Shown here piece by piece: positions 52,647-62,212 of a DNA stretch of 64,000 bases. The position numbers were made by a program, and so were the translations under genes. The notes under the pieces are model-generated. The model was not told where the DNA came from. It did not search any database and saw nothing but the letters and a program-made list of their open reading frames with translations. Origin of the DNA: Rhynchopus euleeides (taxonomy: Eukaryota; Euglenozoa; Diplonemea; Diplonemida; Diplonemidae); assembly GCA_963210315.1 (NCBI GenBank), contig OY723292.1, positions 496,001-560,000 on the forward strand, read 5' to 3'. How positions within the stretch are numbered: position 1 is the first letter of the stretch; every line of letters starts with the position of its first letter.

Positions 52647-55274
52647 TCACATTCCACCGTAGCTGGGACTCTGCTGCCCAAGAGCTGCAGTGACCTGCTG
52701 TAACTGCGCAGTGAGGGTTTGCACCTGCTGTGCCAATCCGTCTCGGTCCGCCTTCAGCTCGCTGATCAGTCCCGCAGCTGTTTCCAGATTCTGCTGAAGG
52801 ACTTCCTCCTGACCCTGACCCATGTCGGACTCCACAGGTGCCGCAGTGGCTGCCGCTCCAGGGGTTGGCGCTGGCTGCTGCGCAGGTTGCCGCGCGGCTG
52901 CCTGCTGCAAGGCTTGTATGGAGGCCAGCACCGTCTGCTGGAACTCCGCCTGCTGCTTCGCCATCTGCTGCTGCCAGAGACGCTGTTGTTCTGCCTGCTG
53001 CTGCATCCACGCAAGGATATCCTGCTGTGGGGGTGGAGGCGGCGGTTGTGCAGCCGAGGGGTTCCCCGGGCGCGCTCTGGGAGGGGGAGCACCACGCGCA
53101 GGCGCGGGCCCAGCGCTCGGGCGGGTCCCCCCGCGGAGCGCAGAAGCATAGGAGCTGCCTGCGGCCGGCGGGTTCGCTGGGAAGGTTCGAGGGAGAAGGT
53201 TGCGGTTCCCCGTTACCTCTTCGATGCTTAGGAGCTGGGAGAAGACTACAGGGTGGAAGGAGGAGGGGCGTGACCCCGACGTCACGAGGAAGTAGCCCGC
53301 CGTGATGGGGGTGTCGGGGCTCACCTCCACCTGCCAGTGCAGCTTCTCCAGCAGCACTGCCCGCAACCTTGACGCGGCGACATGCGAGGGAACATTTCGA
53401 ACCCGGAAGGTTCGCCTCACCTCGGCCGTGGAGAGGGCCATCAGTGCGCTTGCACGGTCGTCCCTGTGGACCCGCACGGCGTAGCCGCGGTCCCCAACTG
53501 CCAGTCCGAAGACGCCATGCTGCAGGGAGGCACCCCCGAGGACCCCCATCTGGGCACGGGCCTCCGCCTCCGTGGCCGACCACAACAGTGCCAGGGGCGG
53601 CGCATCCCCGGGCGTCTCGTGCTTCGTCCGCACAAATACGCCACCATTCCCGGATCCGCGCAGCCTTGCCTCCAGCTCACCAGCTGGCACGTCGAACATC
53701 GCCTCGACACTGCCGTCGAGGTCACGGGTCTTGGTGGCCCGGGTATCCACCACCCCACGCATCCGTAGCAACGCCTGGTGCCGCCGTTCGCCACCCTGTA
53801 CCCGGGTCCGTAGCACCACGCACACCGACCTGCCGATACCTCCGGATTCCGGCTCCAGCTTCCTGCGGGCATCCGACGGATCCCCGATGGAGGATACCCA
53901 CAGGCGTTCCATGCGGGTCGACCCGTCAGAGAGGCGAACCAATACATTCCAATGGCGCTGGTGGGGGCACCCCGGGATGGGGGAGGGCCCGACGAGCACC
54001 AGCTGGGCGTTCTCCCGGAGTCGGCGAACCCCGGTCGCAAGGTTGTCGTCCCAACCAATCACTGCCGGCCCGTTCACAACGTCCTCCCGGGACGCCACGG
54101 GGAGAGCCCAATAATCGGGGACCAGCTTGGGCGGTGGTACCGGCGTCTTCGGGGAAGGCTTCGGCTTGTTGGAGGGGGGCGGGGCGTCGGTGGCGAGCTC
54201 CGTCGCGGGGAAGGTGCAGGCGTCCATCAGCGCCTCGTAGCCCCCACCGAGTTGGGGGTCCCGAATTACAGCAAAATAGTGGGTACCGGTGTACCCAAGC
54301 AGGAAGAAGGTGTGGTCGAGGGCGTGCTCCCCGCCATCATGCACGATGGTCGTCAGGCGGAGCTGCCCCTCCGGACCCACGTCCAACACGCCGACGCGGA
54401 CCCCGAAAACCCTGCAGCAAGCCTGCAGCGAGAGGTGATCTCCCCATGCCCCCGCAGTCCCCACCTGCGACAGATAGGCTTCCCAGTCGCCGGACACATG
54501 GTCGCGGTAGCGATCCGCAAAGGCGGCCATCTCTTGGTGGGCCGCCTTTCGCACGGAGGAGTGATTCCCCGCGTTGCCCTGCATCAGGTATGCGAGGGAC
54601 CTATACAGGCAATCGCCTGCCCCCCCACACTCCCTGACCCGGAAGCCCAGGCGCTCCACCTGCTGCACGAGCCCGTGCACAACGTGCTGTGCCGACGGTT
54701 CGGCCAGGCTGTCGGTGGCGGCCTGGGCGAGGTTGTGGACCTCACGCAGGCGGACCGAGTCCCGGACGTGGGATGTACGGAGCACGGGGGCTCCCTTCCT
54801 CCGCTGCAGCTCCCGGAGGGCTTCCTTCGCCTGCGCGACGAGGGGGCGCAGGTGCTCCGCTGAACACCCAGCGGTGCCAAGCACCTGCGCGGCCTGCGTC
54901 TTGCAGGAGGTGTCGGCCCAGAGAGCGACCTGGGTACGGGGGCGGCCGACGGCCCACTCCAGGGCGATCCGCAGCGCATCTACACGGACCTCCGCCAGCG
55001 AGGCATGCGGGTTGGCCGCAGACGTCGACCACACCTCCTCATCCCCAACGTACGCAGCCATAGCGTACTGGCGCTCATGCGCCGCTACGTAGATGGTCGC
55101 GGGGGGTTCGGCACCCCCGCACCCCGCACGGAAGGGGCAGAGACACTGCCACCCAGGGAGCCCACATGGGCAGGCGGAGGGGGCATCCCAGTTGGCCGAC
55201 GCCGGAGAGGCGTCGCCCAGGGCCAGCCGCGAGGAGGCCGGGATGCGGCGGGCGGAAACACAGATCGAGGGCAT
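52647..55274 (-). CDS. Retrotransposon ORF1: RNase H-like and OTU protease domains, RRM-like and coiled-coil tail
   Basis: The 875-aa protein starts at ATG 55274; the open frame extends upstream, but that part is His/Thr-rich leader across the AC tract. A Cys cluster (C35, C37, C44, C46, C52) comes first. Residues 60-185 resemble an RNase H fold (IYVAAHERQYAMAAYVG, AEVRVDAL, LWADTS, EVHNLAQAATD) with an incomplete acidic set. Residues 205-340 form an OTU cysteine protease (GAGDCLYRSLAYL, C222; GTHYFAVI, H332). About 621-680 is RRM-like (RTFRVRNVPS...GYFLVTS). Pro/Gln-rich sequence and a Gln-rich coiled coil (748-875) complete it. ORF1 proteins bind element RNA and form the RNP. An OTU domain here, besides the one in ORF2, is unusual. 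Confidence 0.85.
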   Translation of the reverse strand: MPSICVSARRIPASSRLALGDASPASANWDAPSACPCGLPGWQCLCPFRAGCGGAEPPATIYVAAHERQYAMAAYVGDEEVWSTSAANPHASLAEVRVDALRIALEWAVGRPRTQVALWADTSCKTQAAQVLGTAGCSAEHLRPLVAQAKEALRELQRRKGAPVLRTSHVRDSVRLREVHNLAQAATDSLAEPSAQHVVHGLVQQVERLGFRVRECGGAGDCLYRSLAYLMQGNAGNHSSVRKAAHQEMAAFADRYRDHVSGDWEAYLSQVGTAGAWGDHLSLQACCRVFGVRVGVLDVGPEGQLRLTTIVHDGGEHALDHTFFLLGYTGTHYFAVIRDPQLGGGYEALMDACTFPATELATDAPPPSNKPKPSPKTPVPPPKLVPDYWALPVASREDVVNGPAVIGWDDNLATGVRRLRENAQLVLVGPSPIPGCPHQRHWNVLVRLSDGSTRMERLWVSSIGDPSDARRKLEPESGGIGRSVCVVLRTRVQGGERRHQALLRMRGVVDTRATKTRDLDGSVEAMFDVPAGELEARLRGSGNGGVFVRTKHETPGDAPPLALLWSATEAEARAQMGVLGGASLQHGVFGLAVGDRGYAVRVHRDDRASALMALSTAEVRRTFRVRNVPSHVAASRLRAVLLEKLHWQVEVSPDTPITAGYFLVTSGSRPSSFHPVVFSQLLSIEEVTGNRNLLPRTFPANPPAAGSSYASALRGGTRPSAGPAPARGAPPPRARPGNPSAAQPPPPPPQQDILAWMQQQAEQQRLWQQQMAKQQAEFQQTVLASIQALQQAAARQPAQQPAPTPGAAATAAPVESDMGQGQEEVLQQNLETAAGLISELKADRDGLAQQVQTLTAQLQQVTAALGQQSPSYGGM

Positions 55275-55547
55275 ATCGGCGAGAGAGAATGTGGTGTTGT
55301 GTTTGTGTGTGGCCCCTGTGTGTGTGTGTGTGTGACAAGGCAGTGGAGGCAGCGTCAGTGAGTATGGTGTCAACCTGCACTGAACAGAATAGCGAGCGTG
55401 GTGTTTGTGATGTGCCCCCCCGCCCCCTGGGTGGGAGAGAAGAAACCACCGGCTACGGCAGCGCTCTGACTGCAGCACATCCGCAGCGAAACTGGCCCCG
55501 ATGCGAATGCCCCCAACCCCACGCCCACCCCCCACTGCAGCACATAC

Positions 55548-56109
55548 TTGCCTCTGCAATCCGGGCCTCCTGCTCCATCACCTCGAGGCGGAGGCGCTTT
55601 GCCTCCAGCTGCAGGGCTTCCTGCTCGCGGTCGCGCTTCTTCGCCTGTTTCCGCTCCTCGCGGGCGATGTTCGCACCTTCGAGAAGGTGCTTCAGGCGCT
55701 CCGACTGCTTGCGCTTGAGGTATTGAGGGTAGGTCTCGTCCTCGCTGTCGGAGGAGGGCTCCGGAGGCTTGTAGTCTGCATGGTCGACGCTGATGCTGCG
55801 GTCCAGCAGCTCGGCACCGTTCAGGTTGTCGACGCACAGGATGGTGCTGCGCTGGTCCTCGAAAACCACGAAGGCGAAGCCACGGCTCTTGCCTGTTTCG
55901 CGGTCCCTCACCAGACGCATGTCGACGACCTCGCCCCATTGCGAGACAACGGTGAGGACATCGCCCTCCGACAGACGCTCGTCCAGCCCGCCGATGTAAA
56001 CACAGGCTGACTTCCGGTAGTCGTAGTGCCAGCTGGATGGCTCCGTGCCGGTCAGCCCCTTTGCAAGGTCCAGGTCACACAGCTTCTGCACAGACCGCAC
56101 CCGGTGCAT
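55548..56109 (-). CDS. RBMX2: RBMX2/Ist3(Snu17)-like spliceosomal RRM protein, exon 1
   Basis: Exon 1 gives 187 codons plus one base; with exon 2 the product is 265 aa. The RRM spans about 36-112 with RNP2 VYIGGL (37-42) and RNP1 RGFAFVVF (76-83). The hallmarks of the RBMX2/Ist3 family are present: SxxHYDYRKSA before the RRM, LSEGDVL, EDQRSTILCVDNLNG, and VDHADYKPPEP after it. A charged coiled-coil region (KRKQSERLKHLLEGANIAREERKQ and onward) ends at the donor GTATGT. In yeast and animals this protein belongs to the RES complex and the activated spliceosome, aiding pre-mRNA retention and splicing in the nucleus. A TCTACAG acceptor-like site lies 32 nt upstream of the ATG. Confidence 0.9.
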
Positions 56110-56592
56110 GGTGTGGTGTGGCGGTGCCCTGAGGCGTGCACCTGTAGACGAACAGTGGTGAGGGTGTGGGTGTGGGCGGCGAGGAACAGGCGGTAGCCGG
56201 TGGGGTGGGTGGGGGTGTCAGTTCTGCGCTAAGCATTTCCAAGGGCATATCACGCACTGCCCGGCAGTTGTGTGAGGCACACCGGCGCGGTGTTCGCAAG
56301 ACACCACAGGGTGCGGCACCTTTGGTGCCGCACCCTGTGGTGTCTTGCGAACATCCTCCCCTGACGTGACGACTGCCGGAAGGCGTCGCCCCCGTCAGGC
56401 CCGAACGGCCGACACTCAAGTTAGCGTTACAGGTTAGTGGAACGGCAAAGCCTTCTGAACCGGACGATGCAGAAGGGCGGCACCCACAAATCAAAACCAC
56501 ACAACATGCGCCCCCCCCCCCCCCCCCCGAGGCAAGCCGAGAGGCACCTTCTCTAGGGGCACCCCAACCTCACCCCACACCCACCCCCCCCA
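56110..56592. other. Intergenic between the RBMX2-like and large genes
   Basis: It holds the perfect hairpin at 56291-56353 and a poly-C tract at about 56511-56529. No gene is seen. Confidence 0.6.
56291..56353. repeat. Perfect 30-bp inverted repeat with 3-nt loop
   Basis: 56291-56320 pairs without mismatch with 56324-56353 around a TTT loop. It lies ~180 bp upstream of the RBMX2-like ATG and ~240 bp beyond the stop codon of the next gene, both on the minus strand. It could be a processing or termination structure or a remnant of a small mobile element. Confidence 0.92.
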
Positions 56593-59500
56593 CTACACCA
56601 CTTGCATGAGCGGCGACGCCAGCAGCAGATGCGTCGCATCCATCTGCCGCAGCGACGCCTCCACCACCAGGCACCCCCGCTTTGCGGGCCGCGCCGCGCC
56701 GCGCTTCTGCGCACCCACAGCCCCACCCCCGGCGCCTGGCCCTGACACGGCGAGGCGCGTGCTCACACTATTGCCACCACCACCACCACCACCTCCTCCT
56801 CCTCCTCCCTCCTCCAACAGGAGGTCATGCGGGCTCAGCTCGAACACAGCAGATGCTGTGAGGGTTGAGAGATCAATCGGCGCGGTTGCCGGGGGCAGCA
56901 CGCTGCGCCCGTCAAGCCATGCTCCGAAGCAGATGTGCGGCACGCACAGCTCCAGCCGCTCCGACGTGGGAGGCACCACCGCCACCGCCAGCGCCAGCCG
57001 CAGCGATGCTCCCCGCTGCACCTCGATGGGGAACGCAACGCCATCCCCCCAGCGCAGCGCCAGCTCCCCTGGCAGCGGCAGCGACACCCGACCCCCGCGC
57101 CTCCGGCTGCCGCCGCCAATGAGAGACCTCGACAGCCCACCCCGCGCCGTGGTGCACAGCGACAGCGACAGGCCACGGGTCAGCATGCCATCTCCTCCTC
57201 CACCACCACCACCACCACGCCCTCTCGCATCCGCGCGGTGTGCCGGGCTCCCCCCAGCTCCATCCCCGCTCGCTGTGGCGAGGCGGAACTCCGGAGACTC
57301 GCCTGTGATACACGCAAACCCTTCCCCAGCCCCGCCGGCTATCCCCTCCGAAACAGCGGATGCATCGCCCGCCGCCACATCCCCTGTGGGAGAGGCCTGG
57401 GCGGGGAGGAGGGCTGGCTCGCCTGCACCTCCTGACCCGAGCTGTGCCACCAGGAATGTCTCGGATGCGGAGGTGTGGCTGCTGGCGGTGTCCTTCCGGA
57501 GCAGGGGTTGCAGTGTGGAGCTCTGCAGGTTGGCGGGGGAGGGGGGGCTCCCGGGGAGCCTCCGAGCCGGGAGGCGGAGCTCCGCGGAGAATTTGTAAAA
57601 CCCCCCGGGGGAGCAGGTGAAGAGATGCCGGGGGAAGTCGACCGACCCGACCCCGCTGTCCACCGCAACCACAACCTCGTCGTGCTGCGCAGGGGAGGGG
57701 AGGTGAACCGGAACCCAGGTGGAGGTGGCGGCAGCCGCAGCCCCTGCCCCGCGGGTGGACCACCCGAGTCGGATTCCGCCCTGTCGGGACAGCCCCGCCC
57801 CGCGGCGTCGCGCCGCAGGAGTGTCACCGCCCCCCGCGCTGAAGTCTGTGCATATCTCCCCGTTGGAATCGACAACATGCGCCCGGAGCGTGATCCTGTC
57901 AAATGAGCTCAGGGTGGCCACCGCCAGCCCCACCTCAGCAGCCCCCCCACCACCCCCGCGGCGCGGGGAGGCGGGGGGTGCTGACGACAGCGCGGCGGGG
58001 CTGCCGCCTCCCGCAGCTGCCACGCTCAGCAGGATGCGGGATGGGGCGTGTAGGACCTCTACGGAGGGCGACACCGCCTCGATGGTGACCACCTCATCCC
58101 TCACGAAGTTGAAGAATTCGAACATGGCCTTGAAGGAGGCGCGCCCGGCGTGGCTGAGGGAGACACGGAGGGTCGCCTCGTCCTCCTCAAAGTATATAAA
58201 GGGTGACGCGCACTGCATCCGGATGGCTTGAGGCGCACACCTCACAGGCTGCATGAGGAGCGCGTCGCTGCGGAGGGGTGTGAGATATCGAGTCTCCCCT
58301 GCATCGCTTGTGACGGACCAACCGAGCTTGCACCCCACCACAAAGGGCTCATTCATGGTGACGGTGGTGGGGAACCGGGTGAAGAGCACCACAGGGGACA
58401 TGCTCAGCGTCATCCAGGTGCGGTACTCTTGGTGGATCCATAGCGAGGCAACTTCAGCCTCCAGCGACAGCCACCCCCTCTGCTCAGACTCCTCGATGTA
58501 GGCGCGGTTTGTCAGCGCGGCGCACCCCAGGATCCGCCTGAAGAATGCGTTCTTCCTCCTGAGGTGCTGCGCGAGGGACCAGAGAAAGGCGTAGATTATG
58601 GTCCCCCTGCTCCACTCATATTCAATCCCCAGCCGCAGCACCTCCTCCATCCCGTGGGTTCCGGTGGCCCTCTCCGTGCTGTGGCTCCACACCTTCACAT
58701 CGCGGCAGACGCCGCTAGCCCGGGGGTGCTGCGCACCCTGCAGCACCGCATGCACCGCCCACACCCCGGAGTGCGGAAACTGCAGGACAGCCTCCCCGAC
58801 TCCACCCTGGAGTGGGATACACATCACCCGCCACGCCTCTGGGCTGTGCGGGTTCCCCGCACCTCTCGCGGGCGGCAGCACAGCGCCGTGGGGCACCATA
58901 CGCTGGCTCCAGAGGAGAGGGGCTGGGAGAGCGCCCGCGGTGGGGCCCCCACCCGCCACCGCGCCTCTGCGGGGGGAATGCGGCTGTGCCTGCTGCCCGA
59001 AATCCGCTGCCCCACCCTGCTGTGCCCTATGCAGCGCGGCGTGCAGCATCGCGATGGAGCTCCGCTTCCTCCCCCTCCCCCCGCGGGGAGAAGTGCACCC
59101 ACCGCCACCCCCTGCCAGCAGCCCCACCACCGCCTCGGGACCCCTCACCCCCGCGTCGAGGAAGGGCGACGCCCCGCCAACCCAGTCAGGCAGGGGGGAG
59201 AGAGGAGTTGCGGCGGCCCCACCACCACCCCCACCAAGACCCCCCTGCGGGGTGAGGGTGACGGAGGCGATGGTGTCGAGCCTGACAGTCAGAGCGGGGT
59301 TGTTGAGGCTCGCCGTGCGGAGGCGGATGGTGGTCTTGCTGAGGGAGGATGGTGCCTTGGGGGTCAGCTCCAGCACCAGCCGGGTCCGGGCGTCGAAGGC
59401 GGCGGAGCCGCCCTCTCCCCCCCGGAGGGGGGAGCCGATGGCGCTCCGCAGATCAGCCGCACCTCGCAGCACCGTGAAGGGGTAGGTCGAGGCGACTATA

Positions 59501-61092
59501 GGGTGCAGGGGGGGTGGCAGATCGAAAAAGATGCACAGTCTGAATCTCCCCGGCTCCGACACCGATACCCCACGGAAGGAGACGTGCCCCCGCTCGATCC
59601 AGGCGCGGGTCTGCCCGCGGAGGACGGCAAGGCTCACCATACGCTTTTCCTCGTTTTGCAGGTAGAGTGTTGCATAGCGGTGTGTCTCGCGGAGAAAATT
59701 CGTCCCGTTGTGGAAGCGCAGCCTGGCGCAAACCTCGATGCCTGGCTGCCCCGCCTGGCAGTGGGGTTGCGGCTGTGCCTCGAAGGCAACGGAGAGGCGG
59801 CGGCGGAGCTGCGACACGCGGCGGAATATCATGGCGACCCTCACGCAGTGGAAAAGGGACGGCTGCGGCGTGATGGGCGTCGCGCCGACGGAATCGCAGA
59901 GCTGCCGGAGCGAGGTGCGCAGCTTCAGCGCTGTGCCGTCGATTTGAAGGTTCCGGTATGCCACTGCAAGGGAGATAACCCGGGCCCCACGGTGCAAGAG
60001 GGCGGGTTTCAGCATATCTGTCACAGGGCATCGGATGGAGCTGAGTCGGGGCTGCGCACCACCCGCGCCCTCCCGCATGCTCCGGGTCAGCAGGGCGCAG
60101 GAAAAGAGGAGGGCAGAGCGTGTCATGGCGACAGCCTTCCTCCCCGCGAGGCACACAACGCACAGCAGCGGCCTGCCTGGGAGGCGGATGTGAGCCAGCA
60201 GCACCACACCAGGGCTGGCAACCGATGCCGGCATGGGGTGTGGCACTGAGAGGGGCTGCAGCGCGCCCTTTCCGGTGTAGCTCCAGAGGGAGATCGGGGG
60301 GCGTGGTTCCGCAGCCGGTGCGGCGGGTGCCCCGCGGTGTGATCTCTCGGTGGCGGGGCGGGAGGGGTGGTGGGCATGCGGGTGGAGGGTATCGACCACC
60401 TTGCAGAAAAGCGCCTGGGGGTCGGCGGTGTCGACAGCCTCGGGGCAGTGCGCCATCGAGGGGGCGGCGATCAGCAGCACGGCGGGGCAGCCATCTGCCG
60501 TGCAGCTCAGGCCCTGCTCTGCGAGGCGGCGTGCTGCTGCGTCGCGCGAGGTGTCGCCGATGAAGACACCGTCGCAGGGTGTGAAGCAGTGTGGGTGTCG
60601 GGAGCTCTCGCGTATGTCGAAGTCGAGCCCCAGCAGCCGCCGCCTGTCGGGGCTGCGGTATTCACACAGGCCCGAGACGGAGGGGGCGTAGATGAAGATG
60701 TGCCCGAGGGAGGCGACGCCGAATCGGGTCTTCGCGGTGCGGAGGGCTCCGATGCAGCCGCACAGCGCGACGACCGCTGCGCCGCGCAGGCAGCCCTCCG
60801 TGTGGCTGATGTCGGCAACGCAGCATGCCACGGCCAGGGCCCCGCACACCGCACGCAGCGACACGATGCATTTCCCCCGGAAGTTGAATGCGTCCCACAG
60901 CCCCGCCTCCTCAGGTGGTGCGTCCCGTGCGGCGGCGGTGGTGAAGTGGTCCGCAGCAGCATCGACATCTTGGATGATGTTCCGCTTGGTGCCCGCGAAC
61001 AGCAGGGGGTGGGGGTGGGGGGTGGGGTTACCGCCGTGTGCAGCCACGTGGCGATGCCGGTGGGCTCTGTCGCGCAGTTGGAATGACACCAT
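56593..61092 (-). CDS. Very large protein with Gly-rich linkers and beta-rich domains, not recognised
   Basis: The open frame is 1499 codons from ATG 61092, and a CCTCCAG acceptor-like site lies 21 nt upstream after a long pyrimidine tract. I do not recognise a family. The first ~180 residues (Cys-rich, with ACCVADISH and GHIFIYAPSVSGL) look like a compact alpha/beta domain. The middle and C-terminal parts alternate beta-rich segments, such as TVTMNEPFVVGCKLGWS, resembling Ig-like or TRAPP/C2-type sandwiches, with long Gly, Pro and Arg low-complexity linkers (for example around residues 640-700 and 1290-1330, and a Gly run near 1430). No transmembrane segment or clear signal peptide stands out. 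The strong third-position GC and uninterrupted frame support coding. Internal introns within Gly-rich linkers cannot be excluded. Confidence 0.68.
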   Translation of the reverse strand: MVSFQLRDRAHRHRHVAAHGGNPTPHPHPLLFAGTKRNIIQDVDAAADHFTTAAARDAPPEEAGLWDAFNFRGKCIVSLRAVCGALAVACCVADISHTEGCLRGAAVVALCGCIGALRTAKTRFGVASLGHIFIYAPSVSGLCEYRSPDRRRLLGLDFDIRESSRHPHCFTPCDGVFIGDTSRDAAARRLAEQGLSCTADGCPAVLLIAAPSMAHCPEAVDTADPQALFCKVVDTLHPHAHHPSRPATERSHRGAPAAPAAEPRPPISLWSYTGKGALQPLSVPHPMPASVASPGVVLLAHIRLPGRPLLCVVCLAGRKAVAMTRSALLFSCALLTRSMREGAGGAQPRLSSIRCPVTDMLKPALLHRGARVISLAVAYRNLQIDGTALKLRTSLRQLCDSVGATPITPQPSLFHCVRVAMIFRRVSQLRRRLSVAFEAQPQPHCQAGQPGIEVCARLRFHNGTNFLRETHRYATLYLQNEEKRMVSLAVLRGQTRAWIERGHVSFRGVSVSEPGRFRLCIFFDLPPPLHPIVASTYPFTVLRGAADLRSAIGSPLRGGEGGSAAFDARTRLVLELTPKAPSSLSKTTIRLRTASLNNPALTVRLDTIASVTLTPQGGLGGGGGGAAATPLSPLPDWVGGASPFLDAGVRGPEAVVGLLAGGGGGCTSPRGGRGRKRSSIAMLHAALHRAQQGGAADFGQQAQPHSPRRGAVAGGGPTAGALPAPLLWSQRMVPHGAVLPPARGAGNPHSPEAWRVMCIPLQGGVGEAVLQFPHSGVWAVHAVLQGAQHPRASGVCRDVKVWSHSTERATGTHGMEEVLRLGIEYEWSRGTIIYAFLWSLAQHLRRKNAFFRRILGCAALTNRAYIEESEQRGWLSLEAEVASLWIHQEYRTWMTLSMSPVVLFTRFPTTVTMNEPFVVGCKLGWSVTSDAGETRYLTPLRSDALLMQPVRCAPQAIRMQCASPFIYFEEDEATLRVSLSHAGRASFKAMFEFFNFVRDEVVTIEAVSPSVEVLHAPSRILLSVAAAGGGSPAALSSAPPASPRRGGGGGAAEVGLAVATLSSFDRITLRAHVVDSNGEICTDFSAGGGDTPAARRRGAGLSRQGGIRLGWSTRGAGAAAAATSTWVPVHLPSPAQHDEVVVAVDSGVGSVDFPRHLFTCSPGGFYKFSAELRLPARRLPGSPPSPANLQSSTLQPLLRKDTASSHTSASETFLVAQLGSGGAGEPALLPAQASPTGDVAAGDASAVSEGIAGGAGEGFACITGESPEFRLATASGDGAGGSPAHRADARGRGGGGGGGGDGMLTRGLSLSLCTTARGGLSRSLIGGGSRRRGGRVSLPLPGELALRWGDGVAFPIEVQRGASLRLALAVAVVPPTSERLELCVPHICFGAWLDGRSVLPPATAPIDLSTLTASAVFELSPHDLLLEEGGGGGGGGGGGGNSVSTRLAVSGPGAGGGAVGAQKRGAARPAKRGCLVVEASLRQMDATHLLLASPLMQVV

Positions 61093-62212
61093 GGCTGGGA
61101 GGTCGCATGTGCGCTGGAGGGGTGGGGTGGGGGCGGTCGGTGTCCTGGTATCGGATGGGTGGGGTGGGTGGGTCGAGGCGTGGTCAAAATGTAAGGTGCA
61201 CGGTGGGCTCCCGCTCCCCGAGGGCCAGTCTGAGCGGCAGCCTGAGACCCCCGCTAGCTGAGACCGCCGTGTGCGGCACGGACGGCAGGTGTATTGGAAC
61301 CTCCTGCGAAGGAGGCACTGCTGTGGTCTGCTGTATCAAAACACACTGCGCGCGCCGCACGCCCCCATTGACTCCTTCGCTGTGGCAAACAATCTTGCTC
61401 GGGCAAAGGATGGGGCGCACCCGAAGCCCCCTGCACGTTTGGTTGCGGGTGAGCTTCAAAACAACACGGTGCCAGTTCTTTTTGACGCAGACGTCGCTCT
61501 TGTGTACACCATACACCCTGTTTTGGTGAACGGTGTGAGTGGGTCAGGAAGCTGGACCTCGAGCACGTCAGTCGTCGTGTCGCTTTGGGCACACCTTCTG
61601 AAAAATGGCAGACAGCAGGCGCAAAGCCAGACAAGCTGCCAGAACAGGATTTTCGTTCACTGCCACAAGACACACGAAAAGTGACACCGCTACGCTCGTT
61701 CTGGCTTCCCCTTTTTCGGGTTGCAAACCTGGACGTGGGGGGGGAACCTCTAGGCCCAAATGTTAACACTTCTGGGTGGTGTCGTAAGTCCAGGTGAACT
61801 CCACGGCAGGCTACGGAAGCCGTGTGAGTTGGGTGTACACAGCATCACACTCTTCGTACAGCACACGCATTCCAGTGTTCTTCCCGGGCACCAGGAATGG
61901 GGATCACGGAATCGACCCTCGGCCTCTGGGCAGGCAGTACCGGGGTAGAACCGGCATGCGCCTCGAAGGCGGCGCGCTTCAGCTGCGCCACGGCGGGGAT
62001 GGACGGCCGGGTGCCGTCGGGTGAGAGCCTCCCACGAGGCTGCATCAGGTGGCGGTGGGGTGAGCCCGGGGAGCACACGGTGTAGGCCAGCCCCTTCAGC
62101 ACAGCTGGAGGGGTGGCGGGCTCGGGGACAGCGGCACACGGGGTTGCCTCAGGGGAGGGCTGAGGCACAGGCACATGGGGTGGCGGGGCGGAGGGGAGAG
62201 CCTCCACATGCG
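61093..62212. other. Intergenic, no supported gene
   Basis: The stretch includes a Pro-rich minus-strand open frame (61845-62249) and a tRNA-like string (61935-62000, minus) that fails to form an acceptor stem. Nothing is called. Confidence 0.4.

Larger units (their letters stand above)
46781..55316 (-). mobile_element. Complete two-ORF non-LTR retrotransposon with OTU domains in both ORFs
   Basis: It has ORF1 (52647-55274) and ORF2 (46842-52571) separated by 75 bp, a short 5' leader, a ~60-bp 3' UTR and an (AC)n tract on each side. There are no LTRs. Both ORFs are uninterrupted, so the copy may be young. The orientation matches the host gene, which would keep its transcript in sense. The outer limits are placed at the AC tracts by inference. 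Confidence 0.8.
46759..55547 (-). other. 8789-bp intron of the RBMX2-like gene containing a whole retrotransposon
   Basis: The donor is GTATGT at 55547 and the acceptor CAG ends at 46759. The retrotransposon occupies about 46781-55316 between two (AC)n tracts (55317-55334 and 46768-46780, read on the minus strand). Without it the intron would be ~250 bp, in the size range of the introns of the HEAT-like gene. Confidence 0.72.

Noticed and set aside
61254..61769. 171-codon minus-strand open frame
   Set aside because: No domain or conserved pattern; three overlapping frames are similarly open.
61930..62000. tRNA-like string on the minus strand (D-arm-like GCGCAGCTGAAGCGC, TTCGA loop, TTCTACC loop)
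   Set aside because: A T-arm-like stem forms, but the acceptor strands do not pair and the anticodon loop has the wrong size.
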